DNA of 9,720 nt from Paracoccaceae bacterium (GTDB lineage: Bacteria > Pseudomonadota > Alphaproteobacteria > Rhodobacterales > Rhodobacteraceae), in assembly GCA_003511785.1 (NCBI GenBank), contig DOIS01000019.1, positions 1-9,720 on the forward strand, written 5' to 3'. The notes under the pieces are model-generated. The model worked only from the letters and a program-made list of their open reading frames with translations, had not been told where the DNA came from and did not search any database. Position numbers and translations under genes: made by a program. Positions 1-6,969 of the stretch are shown here, piece after piece; position 1 is the stretch's first letter, and every line of letters begins with the position of its first letter.

Positions 1-2289
1 GAGCAGGCCATCTGCGGGGACGATCCCTCATCGGTCGCGGTCTGGCAGGCGCATCAGGCGCGCATGGCCGCGCGCGCCTCTGCCGCCCGCGCCGTGGCCC
101 CCGATCTGCGCATCGCCCGGCGCGACCCTTACGCGCTGCGCTACGTGGCGGCGCTGGCGCTGGCGGTGGCGCTGATCTTCGGGTCGGTCTGGCGGGTGTC
201 GTCGGTCCAGGACATCGTGCCGGGCGGCGGTGCGGCGCTGGCCTCCGGTCCCTCGTGGGAGGGCTGGATCGAGCCACCGCGCCATACCGGCCTGCCGACG
301 CTCTATCTTAACGACCAGGCGGCCGGCGCTCTGCGCGTGGCCGAGGGCAGCCGTATCACCCTGCGCTTCTATGGCGAGCTGGGCGCGCTGGACCTGGTCG
401 AGAGCGTCTCGGGCCGCCCCGTGCCCGAGGCCGCGCCGGACCCGTCGCCCAGCCAGAGCTTCGAGGTGGCGCAAGCCGGGCGCATCGCCATCGACGGTGC
501 CGGCGGGCGCATCTGGGAGGTGGCGTTGATCCCGGATACCGCCCCAGAGGTGGCCGTCTCCGGCGAGGCCGAGGCCCGCGCCACGGGCGAGATGACGCTG
601 CCCTTCGAGGCCCGCGATGATTACGGCGTGACCGCCGGCGAGGCGCGGATCTCCCTCGACCTGGACTTGGTGGACCGCCGCCACGGCCTGGCCGCCGAGC
701 CCGACCCGCGCGACGGGCTGACCGTACCGCTGCCCATGCCCATCGCGGGCGACCGTAGCGAATTCACCGAAACGCTGATCGAGGATTTCTCCAAACATCC
801 CTGGGCCAACCTGCCCGTGACCTTCGAGCTTTCCGTGACCGATGCCGCCGCGCAGACCGGCGAGGCCGCGCCGTTCCATGCGGTGCTGCCGGGGCGGCGC
901 TTCTTCGATCCGCTGGCCGCGGCGGTGATCGAGCAGCGCCGCGATCTGCTCTGGGCGCGGGAGAACGGCGCGCGGGTGGCGCAGGTTCTGCGCGCGGTTT
1001 CGCACCGGCCGGAGGAGGTATTCCGCTCGGAAACCGCCTATCTGCGGCTGCGCGTGACGCTGCGCCGGCTGGAAACCTTCGTGGACTACGGGTTGAAACC
1101 CGAACAGCAGGAGGAGATTGCCGAGGCCCTGTGGGATCTGGCGATCATTCTCGAAGAGGGCGATCTGGGCGATGCGCTGGAGCGGCTGCGTCGGGCGCAG
1201 GAGCGGCTTTCCGAGGCGATGAGGAACGGGGCCAGCGACCAGGAGATCGCCGAGTTGATGCAGGAGCTGCGCGAGGCGACCGACGATTATCTGCGGCAGC
1301 TCTCGCGCCAGGCGCAGCAGGAGGGCAATCCGCAGGACGGCCAGCAGGGCCAGCAGGGCGAGTCGATGCAGATGACCCAGAACGACCTGCAACGCATGAT
1401 GGACCGCATCCAGGAGCTGATGGAACAGGGGCGCATGGCCGAGGCGCAGCAAGCGCTGGAAGAGTTGCAGCAGTTGATGGAAAACATGCGCGTCACCCAG
1501 GGACAGGGGCAGGGCGGCCAGTCCGAGGGCCAGCAGGCCATGGAAGGCTTGGCCGAAACCCTGCGCGACCAGCAGGGGCTGAGCGACCAGGCCTTCCGCG
1601 ACCTCCAGGAGCAGTTCAACCCGAACGCCCAGCAGGGCCAGAGCCAGGGCAACGAGGGTCGCAACGGCGGCATGGGCCGGGGCGAACAGCACGAGGGCCA
1701 GGGCAATGGCCAGGGTCGCGACGGCGAGGGCCAGCAAGGCCAGCAGGCGCAGCCGGGACAGCCGGACGGCCAGGGTCAAGGCGAGGGCGACATGCCCGGC
1801 TCGCTGGCCGAGCGCCAGCAGGCGCTGCGCGAGGAGTTGCGCCGCCAGCAGGGACAGCTTCCCGGTGCCGGAACCGAGGCGGGCGAAACCGCGCGCGAGG
1901 CGCTGGACCGGGCCGGCCGGGCGATGGACGGGGCCGAGGATGCGCTGCGCCAAGACGACCTGGCCGAGGCGATCGACCGCCAGTCCGAGGCGATGGAAGC
2001 CTTGCGCGAAGGGATGCGCGCCTTGGGCGAGGCGATGGCCGAGAACCAGCAGAACCAGCAGGGCCAGGGTCAGGCCGAAGGCGACATGCGCGGGGCCGAA
2101 GGCCGCGATCCGCTGGGCCGCAACACCGGCAGCGAGGGCTCGATCGGGACCGACGAGAACTTGTTGCAGGGCGAGGACGTCTATCGTCGCGCTCGCGAAT
2201 TGCTGGACGAGATTCGCCGCCGTTCGGGCGAGAGTGACCGGCCCGATGTGGAACTGGACTATCTCGAACGGCTGCTGGACCGGTTCTGA
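1..2289 (+). CDS. TIGR02302 family membrane protein (DUF4175-like), 5' end outside the window
   Basis: The reading frame is open from base 1 (E-Q-A-I-C-G-D-D-P-S...) to the TGA at 2287-2289, so the start lies upstream and 762 residues are visible. TIGR02302 proteins are usually somewhat longer than this and have further membrane segments near the N-terminus, which would be off the edge. Visible parts are: a segment of the D-P-x-x-x-x-x-W-x-x-H-x-x-R type at residues 8-21; one hydrophobic membrane helix at about residues 48-64 (YVAALALAVALIFGSVW); a long region, probably extracytoplasmic, to about residue 430; a Gln-rich helical and Gln/Gly-rich low-complexity stretch (about 436-695); and a conserved-looking C-terminus with DPLGR near residue 706 and LDYLERLLDRF at the end. 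The molecular function of the family is not known. In related genomes I recall it lying near lysA and next to the zinc-ribbon/ftsEX block, as here. An internal ATG at 64 is possible as a start but would cut into the conserved region, so I treat the gene as partial. Confidence 0.9.
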   Translation, partial: EQAICGDDPSSVAVWQAHQARMAARASAARAVAPDLRIARRDPYALRYVAALALAVALIFGSVWRVSSVQDIVPGGGAALASGPSWEGWIEPPRHTGLPTLYLNDQAAGALRVAEGSRITLRFYGELGALDLVESVSGRPVPEAAPDPSPSQSFEVAQAGRIAIDGAGGRIWEVALIPDTAPEVAVSGEAEARATGEMTLPFEARDDYGVTAGEARISLDLDLVDRRHGLAAEPDPRDGLTVPLPMPIAGDRSEFTETLIEDFSKHPWANLPVTFELSVTDAAAQTGEAAPFHAVLPGRRFFDPLAAAVIEQRRDLLWARENGARVAQVLRAVSHRPEEVFRSETAYLRLRVTLRRLETFVDYGLKPEQQEEIAEALWDLAIILEEGDLGDALERLRRAQERLSEAMRNGASDQEIAELMQELREATDDYLRQLSRQAQQEGNPQDGQQGQQGESMQMTQNDLQRMMDRIQELMEQGRMAEAQQALEELQQLMENMRVTQGQGQGGQSEGQQAMEGLAETLRDQQGLSDQAFRDLQEQFNPNAQQGQSQGNEGRNGGMGRGEQHEGQGNGQGRDGEGQQGQQAQPGQPDGQGQGEGDMPGSLAERQQALREELRRQQGQLPGAGTEAGETAREALDRAGRAMDGAEDALRQDDLAEAIDRQSEAMEALREGMRALGEAMAENQQNQQGQGQAEGDMRGAEGRDPLGRNTGSEGSIGTDENLLQGEDVYRRARELLDEIRRRSGESDRPDVELDYLERLLDRF
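1321..2085 (+). repeat. Gln/Gly-rich low-complexity coding repeats (GGC-CAG units)
   Basis: Within the TIGR02302 gene, short in-frame units of GGC CAG and CAG CAG GGC recur in clusters. They encode Q-G, Q-Q-G and Q-G-Q-G runs at about residues 441-455, 500-512, 540-600 and 681-692. Between the clusters are Gln/Glu/Met-rich predicted helices, for example residues 460-498, and an Ala/Glu/Arg-rich helical part at about 600-680. The clusters are imperfect, interrupted by Asn, Glu and Arg codons, and stay in frame. They look like a disordered linker with coiled-coil segments rather than an expanded perfect microsatellite. Confidence 0.75.
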
Positions 2290-2292
2290 CGC

Positions 2293-2314
2293 GGTGCCGC
2301 CCTAGCGCGGCACC
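2293..2314. terminator. Hairpin between convergent genes
   Basis: An 8-bp perfect inverted repeat, GGTGCCGC (2293-2300) and GCGGCACC (2307-2314), encloses a 6-base loop. It starts four bases after the stop of the TIGR02302 gene. It also covers the stop codon (minus-strand TAG, 2302-2304) and last codons of the convergent zinc-ribbon gene. The position suits a bidirectional terminator. There is no T-run on either side, so classical Rho-independent action is not certain. Confidence 0.5.
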
Positions 2315-3150
2315 AGCGCGCCCAGTTGTGCGTCGAGCCACAGCCGCGCCTGGTCCACCGCACCCACATAGGCCGTAAGCGCGGGTTCCGCCTGCGGGAC
2401 GCCCTGGGCGAGCCTGCCTGCGTTCATGTAGAGGACCAGCGCCGCAAGGCCCAGGATCACCGCCACCATGAAGCCGCGGGAAAACCCGCCCTTCTTTCGG
2501 GGCGTGTCGGGCGCCGAGGCGACATCGCCGCGATTGCCTGCCCGGCCGGACGACCCGTTGCGCAGGGTCGAATTGATCTCGTCGATGTCGGGCAGCATGT
2601 CGCGGCGCGATCCGACCCCCGGCTCGGGATGCGGCTGTGCGGTCGCGGGCGGCTCCTCGGGCGGTCCATCCGCCCCACGCAGCCGCGCCATGCGCTCGCG
2701 CGCCTGACGGGCGCGGCGGCTGGCCTCGTCCTGGGTGTCGTCCAGGCCCAGGTCGGGCTGGGTCTCAAGACGGCCCCCGGCTTCCGAGGCGCGCAGCGCG
2801 GCCTCGCGTTCGGCCTCTTCCTTCAGGATGCCGGCGATCTCGGGGTCAAGTCCGCGCGACCGGCGGGTGTCCTCGACCGGGTCGGCGGGCGTGGGATCGG
2901 GCTCCGGTTCGAACTTCGCTTCGGGATCGGTAGCGGGCGCGTCGGCCCGGGATTCAGGTTCGGGTTCGGGTCCAGGCCCGGAGGCGAGATCCGGTTCGGC
3001 AGCCAGCTGTTCGTCGGCCTCCACCTGATCGGGGTGGGCCTGGAACCAGGTGTTGCCGCAGGCCGAGCACTGCACGTCCCGCCCCTCGGGCGGGATCACC
3101 TCGTCGGGCACCTCGTATTGCGCGCCGCAATTCGGACATGTCAATCGCAT
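2302..3150 (-). CDS. Zinc-ribbon (MJ0042-type) single-pass membrane protein
   Basis: The gene encodes 282 residues. The N-terminus is a zinc ribbon of the MJ0042 type with CPNC (Cys5, Cys8) and CSAC (Cys28, Cys31), followed by WFQ. A long, probably disordered linker (about 45-220) follows, rich in Pro, Glu, Asp and Ala. Then come a basic stretch (RKKGGFSRG), one hydrophobic helix at about residues 226-242 (GFMVAVILGLAALVLYM) and a short tail. The likely topology is a cytoplasmic zinc ribbon with the C-terminus outside. The start at 3150 is chosen because GGAGGGG sits six bases upstream and the zinc ribbon then begins at residue 3. In-frame upstream starts at 3171 and 3204 would add residues with no family match. 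MJ0042 proteins often carry a DUF3426 domain after the helix, but here the tail is too short for a full one. The partner or ligand is unknown. It is divergent from ftsE. Confidence 0.85.
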   Translation of the reverse strand: MRLTCPNCGAQYEVPDEVIPPEGRDVQCSACGNTWFQAHPDQVEADEQLAAEPDLASGPGPEPEPESRADAPATDPEAKFEPEPDPTPADPVEDTRRSRGLDPEIAGILKEEAEREAALRASEAGGRLETQPDLGLDDTQDEASRRARQARERMARLRGADGPPEEPPATAQPHPEPGVGSRRDMLPDIDEINSTLRNGSSGRAGNRGDVASAPDTPRKKGGFSRGFMVAVILGLAALVLYMNAGRLAQGVPQAEPALTAYVGAVDQARLWLDAQLGALVPR

Positions 3151-3333
3151 CCTGCCCCTCCGCTCCGTCATGCGGCCGCCGCCCTCGCAGCCGGATTTTT
3201 GCACGCATCATAAGATTTTGGCGCGCTTGGATAAAGAGACAATCGATTCGCGCCGCAGGCATGTTGCCGCCGCTATGCATTGAAACCGCTCTCCGGCTGG
3301 GGCAAAACGGCGCCAGCGACAGGGGGCAGGTGC
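3151..3333. promoter_or_regulatory. Divergent intergenic region (zinc-ribbon gene / ftsE)
   Basis: This 183-base gap must hold the promoters of the zinc-ribbon gene (minus) and the ftsEX-plsC operon (plus). Bases 3195-3246 are clearly more A/T-rich than the surroundings. On the minus strand TATGAT (3212-3207) matches the sigma-70 -10 consensus at five of six positions and would give a leader of about 50 bases. I see no good -35 at the right distance from it. On the plus strand TTGGCG (3218-3223) could be a -35, but no convincing -10 follows. The region from 3250 to 3333 would be the ftsE leader. I cannot assign exact start sites. Confidence 0.4.
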
Positions 3334-4011
3334 GTGATCGAGCTGGACAATGTGGCCTACAGCTATGGCGGCGGCGAGTTGCTGAGCGATGTGTCGGTGC
3401 GCCTCACGCCCGGCTCGTTTCACTTCCTCACCGGCCCCTCGGGGGCGGGCAAGACCACCTTGCTCAAGCTGGTTTATGGTGCGCTGATGCCGACCGCCGG
3501 GAGCGTCCGCGCGTTCGGGGCCGACCTGCGCGGGCTCGACCGGGATCAGACCGCCTTGCTGCGCCGCAAGATCGGGGTGGTCCACCAGGATTGCCGCTTT
3601 CTCGATCATCTGCCCGTGGCCGAAAACATCGCCCTGCCGCTCACGGTGTCGGGCCGCGATCTGGCCGCCGAGAGCGCCAACCTGGGCGAGCTGATGGCTT
3701 GGGTGGGACTGCGTGAACGCGCCGACGCGCTGCCGCCCGAGCTGTCGGGGGGCGAGCGACAGCGTGCGGCGCTGGCCCGCGCGGTCATCATGTCGCCGGA
3801 GCTGATCGTCGCGGACGAGCCCACCGGGAATGTCGATTGGGAGATGTCGCAAAGGTTGCTGCAACTGCTCGTGGAGCTGAACCGCATGGGCAAGACGGTG
3901 CTGATCGCGAGCCATGACCTGGCGCTGATCCGGGCGGCCAAGAACCATGTCCAGGCCCGGGTGCTGCGGATTTCCAACCGGCGGCTCCAGCTTGCGGGGG
4001 CGGACCTGTGA
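3334..4011 (+). CDS. ftsE: Cell division ATP-binding protein FtsE
   Basis: The gene encodes 225 residues, the normal FtsE length. FtsE is the cytoplasmic ATPase of FtsEX, a type VII ABC complex that uses ATP hydrolysis to drive conformational change in FtsX and so activate septal peptidoglycan hydrolases. All ABC motifs are intact: Walker A GPSGAGKTT (34-42), Q-loop Gln85, signature LSGGERQR (137-144), Walker B LIVADEP (157-163), D-loop Asp168 and H-loop His194. The start is taken as GTG at 3334, because AGGGGG (3321-3326) lies seven bases upstream and the product then opens with V/M-I-E-L-D-N-V-A-Y-S-Y, the usual FtsE N-terminus. An upstream in-frame ATG at 3280 would add 18 unrelated residues. 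It is the first gene of a tight operon with ftsX and plsC. Confidence 0.95.
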   Translation: MIELDNVAYSYGGGELLSDVSVRLTPGSFHFLTGPSGAGKTTLLKLVYGALMPTAGSVRAFGADLRGLDRDQTALLRRKIGVVHQDCRFLDHLPVAENIALPLTVSGRDLAAESANLGELMAWVGLRERADALPPELSGGERQRAALARAVIMSPELIVADEPTGNVDWEMSQRLLQLLVELNRMGKTVLIASHDLALIRAAKNHVQARVLRISNRRLQLAGADL

Positions 4012-4913
4012 GCGCGGCGCCGGGACGCATCCGCGCCCTGTTCCTGGGCGATCCGCAGGCGGGGCGGGTGGTGCCGCCCTCGGGGTTCACCGCGCATCTC
4101 ACGCTGTTCGCCTCGGGCGCCATGGCCTTTCTCGCGGTATTCGCCCTGGCCTTGTCGCTGGCCTCGGGGCGGCTGGCCGACCGCTGGGCGGACGAACTGG
4201 CCAAGAGCGCCACGCTGCGTATCACCGCGCCCGCCGGGCAGCGCGCGGCGCAGACCGATGCCGCGCTGGAAATCCTGCGCCAGACTCCTGGCGTGGCCAG
4301 CGCCCGCGCGCTGAGCGCCGAGGAACAGGCCGCGCTGCTGGCGCCCTGGCTGGGCGCGGACATTCCGATGGACGACCTGCCGGTGCCGCAACTGATCGAG
4401 GTGATCGAGGGCGAGCCGGGCTATGACGGGGCCGGATTGCGCCTTCGACTGGGTGCCGAGGTTCCGGGTGCGGTGCTGGACGACCACACGCGCTGGCGCC
4501 GTCCGCTGGTCGAGGCCGCCAACAGCCTGCGCCGGCTGGGCTGGGTGTCGATCGCGCTGATCGCCGGGGCGATGGCCGCGATGATCACGCTGGCCGCCAA
4601 CGCAGCCCTTGCCGCCAATGCCCAGGTGATCGAGGTGCTGCGCCTGGTGGGCGCGCGCGACCGTTACATCGCGGGGGCGTTCATCCGCCGTTTCACCCTG
4701 CGCGCGCTGATCGGGGCGGGCGTCGGCGTGGCGCTGGGCATGATCGGCGTCGCGCTGCTGCCCGAAGCGTCGGAAGAGGGCGGGTTCCTCACCGGGCTGG
4801 GCTTTCGCGGGGTGGGCTGGCTCTGGGTGCTCTTGGTGCCCGTTCTGGGGGCGGCGGTGGCCTTCGCCGCCACGTGGCGCGCCGCGACGCGCAGATTGAA
4901 GGAACTGACCTGA
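4008..4913 (+). CDS. ftsX: Cell division membrane protein FtsX
   Basis: The gene encodes 301 residues with the FtsX layout: a cytoplasmic N-terminus, TM1 at about 31-53, an extracytoplasmic domain at about 54-178, TM2 at about 179-198, a cytoplasmic loop with VIEVLRLVGARDRYI, then TM3 (about 229-251) and TM4 (about 268-289). The family does not move a substrate. It transmits the FtsE ATPase cycle across the membrane to peptidoglycan hydrolases or their activators, such as EnvC-type proteins. The start is GTG at 4008 in a GTGA overlap with the ftsE stop, which implies translational coupling. Sequence identity to well-studied FtsX proteins is low outside the membrane segments and the LRLVGA loop, but the operon position makes the call firm. 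Confidence 0.92.
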   Translation: MSAAPGRIRALFLGDPQAGRVVPPSGFTAHLTLFASGAMAFLAVFALALSLASGRLADRWADELAKSATLRITAPAGQRAAQTDAALEILRQTPGVASARALSAEEQAALLAPWLGADIPMDDLPVPQLIEVIEGEPGYDGAGLRLRLGAEVPGAVLDDHTRWRRPLVEAANSLRRLGWVSIALIAGAMAAMITLAANAALAANAQVIEVLRLVGARDRYIAGAFIRRFTLRALIGAGVGVALGMIGVALLPEASEEGGFLTGLGFRGVGWLWVLLVPVLGAAVAFAATWRAATRRLKELT

Positions 4914-5644
4914 TGGCCCATGCACTCCAGTGGCTGCGTTCGCTGCTCTATGTCGTCCAGGTCTATCTGGCGATGGCGGTGATCGGCATCCTGTTCACGC
5001 CCTATGCGATCCTGTCCAAACGCGGTGCGCGCCGGGCCTGCAAGACCTATGCGCGATACGCGCTGTGGTCGGCGCGCTGGATGATCGGTCTGCGTGGCGA
5101 GGTGCGCGGCCCGATCCCCACCGACGAGGTGCTGATCGCGGCCAAGCACCAATCCTTTCTCGACATCCTGCTGATCATCGAGGCCGTTCCGCAGGCCAAG
5201 TTCATCATGAAGCGCGAGTTGCTGTGGACTCCCTTCATCGGTCTTTACGCCAAGCGGCTGGGCTGCATCCCCGTCGATCGCGGCAAACGCGGGCAGGCCA
5301 TCGCCCGGATGGTCCAGGACGTCGCGGCCGAGTTTTCCGAGCCCGGTCAGCTGGTGATCTATCCGCAAGGCACAAGGGTCGCGCCGGGTGACTACAAGCC
5401 CTACAAGGTGGGCTCGGCCGTCCTCTACGAAGGCACCGGCTATCCTTGTGTGCCCGCGGCCACCAATGTCGGGATGTTCTGGCCCAAGTCGGGGATCTAC
5501 CGGCACAAGGGCGTGGCGGTGGTCGAATTCCTCGAGCGCATTCCGCCCGGCTTGGGCCGGGAGGCGTTCCTGGTGCGCCTGGAGAGCGAGATCGAGGAAC
5601 GCTCGCAGGCGCTGATGGACGAGGCGCGCGGGCAACTCGCCTGA
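4913..5644 (+). CDS. plsC: 1-acyl-sn-glycerol-3-phosphate acyltransferase (PlsC family)
   Basis: The gene encodes 243 residues. PlsC enzymes transfer an acyl chain to the sn-2 position of lysophosphatidic acid, giving phosphatidic acid at the inner membrane. An N-terminal hydrophobic helix (about 10-34) is followed by the acyltransferase motifs: HX4D as HQSFLD (His79, Asp84), motif II GCIPVDRG (117-124), motif III YPQGTR (150-155) and a later VPAATN element. Motif III has Gln where the textbook form is FPEGTR. The ATG at 4913 overlaps the ftsX stop as TGATG, with AAGGA (4899-4903) nine bases upstream. A GTG at 4874 is in frame but lies inside ftsX and would prepend 13 residues before the usual membrane-helix N-terminus. 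Third gene of the ftsEX operon. Other lysophospholipid acyltransferases of the LPLAT superfamily cannot be excluded. Confidence 0.9.
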   Translation: MAHALQWLRSLLYVVQVYLAMAVIGILFTPYAILSKRGARRACKTYARYALWSARWMIGLRGEVRGPIPTDEVLIAAKHQSFLDILLIIEAVPQAKFIMKRELLWTPFIGLYAKRLGCIPVDRGKRGQAIARMVQDVAAEFSEPGQLVIYPQGTRVAPGDYKPYKVGSAVLYEGTGYPCVPAATNVGMFWPKSGIYRHKGVAVVEFLERIPPGLGREAFLVRLESEIEERSQALMDEARGQLA

Positions 5645-5660
5645 GCCGCCGACGCGACAG

Positions 5661-6029
5661 TCACTCCAAGGGGCGCGCCGGGGTGGCCGGCTCGGTCGCG
5701 GGGCCGGGTGAGGGCGGGGGCGGCTGAATGCTCAGCCGGGCCCAGAGGATCAGCCCGGCAATCGCCGCCACCAGCAACAGCGCCCAAAGCCCCGGCAGCC
5801 GCGACAGCCAGCGCAACGCGCCTCTCTTCGGCAGGCCACGCCCGGCCCACCAGGTCAGCACCGCAAGGACTCCGGCCACGATTTGCCAGCCGAGGAAGCC
5901 GGTGATGCGGTTCAGTCCGCGGGTGAAGCCGTCGCCGGTCGGTTCAACGAGGAACAGGTAGCCCAGAGAGGCAAGGCAGGTGACGCCCCACAGGGCGAGC
6001 AGAACTCGGGTCAGAACGGGACGGGACAT
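5661..6029 (-). CDS. Small three-helix membrane protein, unknown function
   Basis: The gene encodes 122 residues and I do not recognise a named family. Hydrophobic segments fall at about 9-28 (VLLALWGVTCLASLGYLFLV), 46-62 and 79-97. A charged stretch (GRGLPKRGALRWLSR) lies between the second and third. The C-terminal tail (about 102-122) is rich in Pro, Ala and Thr. The single Cys18 sits inside the first helix and does not form a lipobox. The start at 6029 is supported by AGGAGG six bases upstream, with further bases suggesting a strong ribosome binding site. An in-frame start at 6050 would only add seven residues. It lies 60 bases after the acetyltransferase gene on the same strand and converges on plsC with only 16 bases between them. 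It may be co-transcribed with the acetyltransferase, but the gap leaves room for its own promoter. Confidence 0.75.
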   Translation of the reverse strand: MSRPVLTRVLLALWGVTCLASLGYLFLVEPTGDGFTRGLNRITGFLGWQIVAGVLAVLTWWAGRGLPKRGALRWLSRLPGLWALLLVAAIAGLILWARLSIQPPPPSPGPATEPATPARPLE

Positions 6030-6089
6030 CGGCACCTCCTCTTGCCGCAAGATGAACCAGTTCCGCGTGGCGGGCAGACCCCTCGGGCC

Positions 6090-6905
6090 TCACCGCCCGT
6101 CCGTGCGCGACAGCCGGTTCCAGATCGCGGCCAGCTCGGTATCGTCCAGGCGCAGGCCCAGCCGCCCCGAGGCCAGCGCGGCGAAGGCGTCCGCGTCGGC
6201 AAGCTCCTCGCGCGTCTCCCCGGCCCGCGTGCCTAGGGTCAACTGACGGTCGAACAGGCCGATCCGTGTGTCGCCGTCGAACCCGGCCAGCATCAGGTGA
6301 TTGGGGAAAGGCATCGCGGACCAGGTGGCGCAAATGTAATTCGCCGCTTCGATATCCATGTCGCCCACATGCGCCGCGTCGAAGCCATAAAGCGGGAACC
6401 AGCCGTCGCCGGTCTCCTTGTCGAGCACCCGTTCGCCCGTCGCCGCGTCGGTCCAGAGCCGGTAGCGGCCGTTTGGCGCCTGCTGCGGGGCGTCCTCGTC
6501 GGCGCGCAACGGCACCAGCGGGCCGGGACCGCCACAACCCGCATCAGCCAGCCAGGTCTCGCCGTCCAGGCGGCAGGTCATCATCAGGTGGCTGCGCGGG
6601 CCGCCGCGCGGCAGCCCCTTGCGCACCCGTGCGAGATGGCGGCGCGGGGCAAACCCCAGCGCCTGCATCGCCGCGTGCAGCAGCGCATTCAGCTCGAAGC
6701 AATAGCCGCCGCGCCCGCCGGTGACGATCTTGGCGGCGATGGCGGGCAAATCGGTTGCCGGAAGGCGCCCGAGATAGGGGTCGATGCTCTCGAACGGGAG
6801 CGCGCGCAATTGCGCGGTTTGCAGCGTGCGCAGCCCCTCGGGTGTCGCGGCAACCGGGGCCAGCCCGATGCGGCGGAGATAGGCAGAGAGATCGAAATCG
6901 CGCAT
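6090..6905 (-). CDS. Arylamine N-acetyltransferase
   Basis: The gene encodes 271 residues, close to the usual length for bacterial NATs. These cytosolic enzymes move an acetyl group from acetyl-CoA to arylamines, arylhydrazines or arylhydroxylamines through an acetyl-cysteine intermediate. The triad is complete: Cys69 in RGGYCFELN, His106 in RSHLM and Asp121 in LADAGCGG. The start at 6905 gives MRDFDLSAYLRRIG and places the nucleophile at residue 69, the same number as in the reference enzymes. This decides against in-frame starts at 6917 (ATG) and 6941 (TTG). No clear Shine-Dalgarno sequence precedes the chosen ATG, so its translation may be weak or coupled. The loop after the catalytic Asp reads DAGCG instead of the common DVGFG, which puts an extra Cys124 near the active site. 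It lies 64 bases downstream of the oxidoreductase gene on the same strand. Confidence 0.93.
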   Translation of the reverse strand: MRDFDLSAYLRRIGLAPVAATPEGLRTLQTAQLRALPFESIDPYLGRLPATDLPAIAAKIVTGGRGGYCFELNALLHAAMQALGFAPRRHLARVRKGLPRGGPRSHLMMTCRLDGETWLADAGCGGPGPLVPLRADEDAPQQAPNGRYRLWTDAATGERVLDKETGDGWFPLYGFDAAHVGDMDIEAANYICATWSAMPFPNHLMLAGFDGDTRIGLFDRQLTLGTRAGETREELADADAFAALASGRLGLRLDDTELAAIWNRLSRTDGR

Positions 6906-6941
6906 GGGGAAGAGCATTGCCGGAAGCGGGCGCGGGAGCAA

Positions 6942-6963
6942 GGGGCGGGGCCGCGCCCGCCCC
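6942..6963 (-). terminator. GC-only intercistronic hairpin between oxidoreductase and acetyltransferase genes
   Basis: GGGGCGGG (6942-6949) and CCCGCCCC (6956-6963) form a perfect 8-bp inverted repeat with a six-base loop. It sits a few bases after the oxidoreductase stop codon and 37 bases before the acetyltransferase start. The stem would be very stable. On the minus strand it is followed by TTGCTCCC and not by a T-run, so it could be a partial terminator, an mRNA-stabilising 3' hairpin or a processing site. Function is inferred from position only. Confidence 0.4.
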
Positions 6964-6969
6964 CGCCGA

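Noticed and set aside
28..1953. 641-codon open frame on the minus strand, antisense to the TIGR02302 gene
   Set aside because: It mirrors the G/C third-position bias and CAG/CTG content of the real plus-strand gene. Its product is a Leu/Ala/His/Gln-rich shadow without recognisable domains, whereas the plus-strand frame matches a known family.
1321..2085. Possible CRISPR or tandem DNA repeat array
   Set aside because: The repeats are short, irregular, in-frame codon repeats inside a coding gene, with no constant repeat and spacer lengths.
3151..3204. Upstream starts (3171, 3204) for the zinc-ribbon protein
   Set aside because: They add residues before the zinc ribbon with no family support, and the best Shine-Dalgarno sequence directly precedes the ATG at 3150.
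3280..3333. Upstream ATG start for FtsE
   Set aside because: It would add 18 residues that do not belong to FtsE. GTG at 3334 has a well-placed AGGGGG and gives the canonical N-terminus.
3208..4925. Long minus-strand open frames opposite ftsE and ftsX
   Set aside because: The plus-strand frames carry complete ABC ATPase and FtsX features. The opposite frames are Arg/Ala/Gly-rich shadows with no motifs.
4664..5635. 323-codon minus-strand open frame opposite ftsX end and plsC
   Set aside because: It overlaps fully with genes of known family on the other strand and shows only His/Arg/Gln-rich shadow composition.
5645..5660. Terminator between plsC and the convergent small gene
   Set aside because: Only 16 bases lie between the stops and I could find no convincing inverted repeat there.
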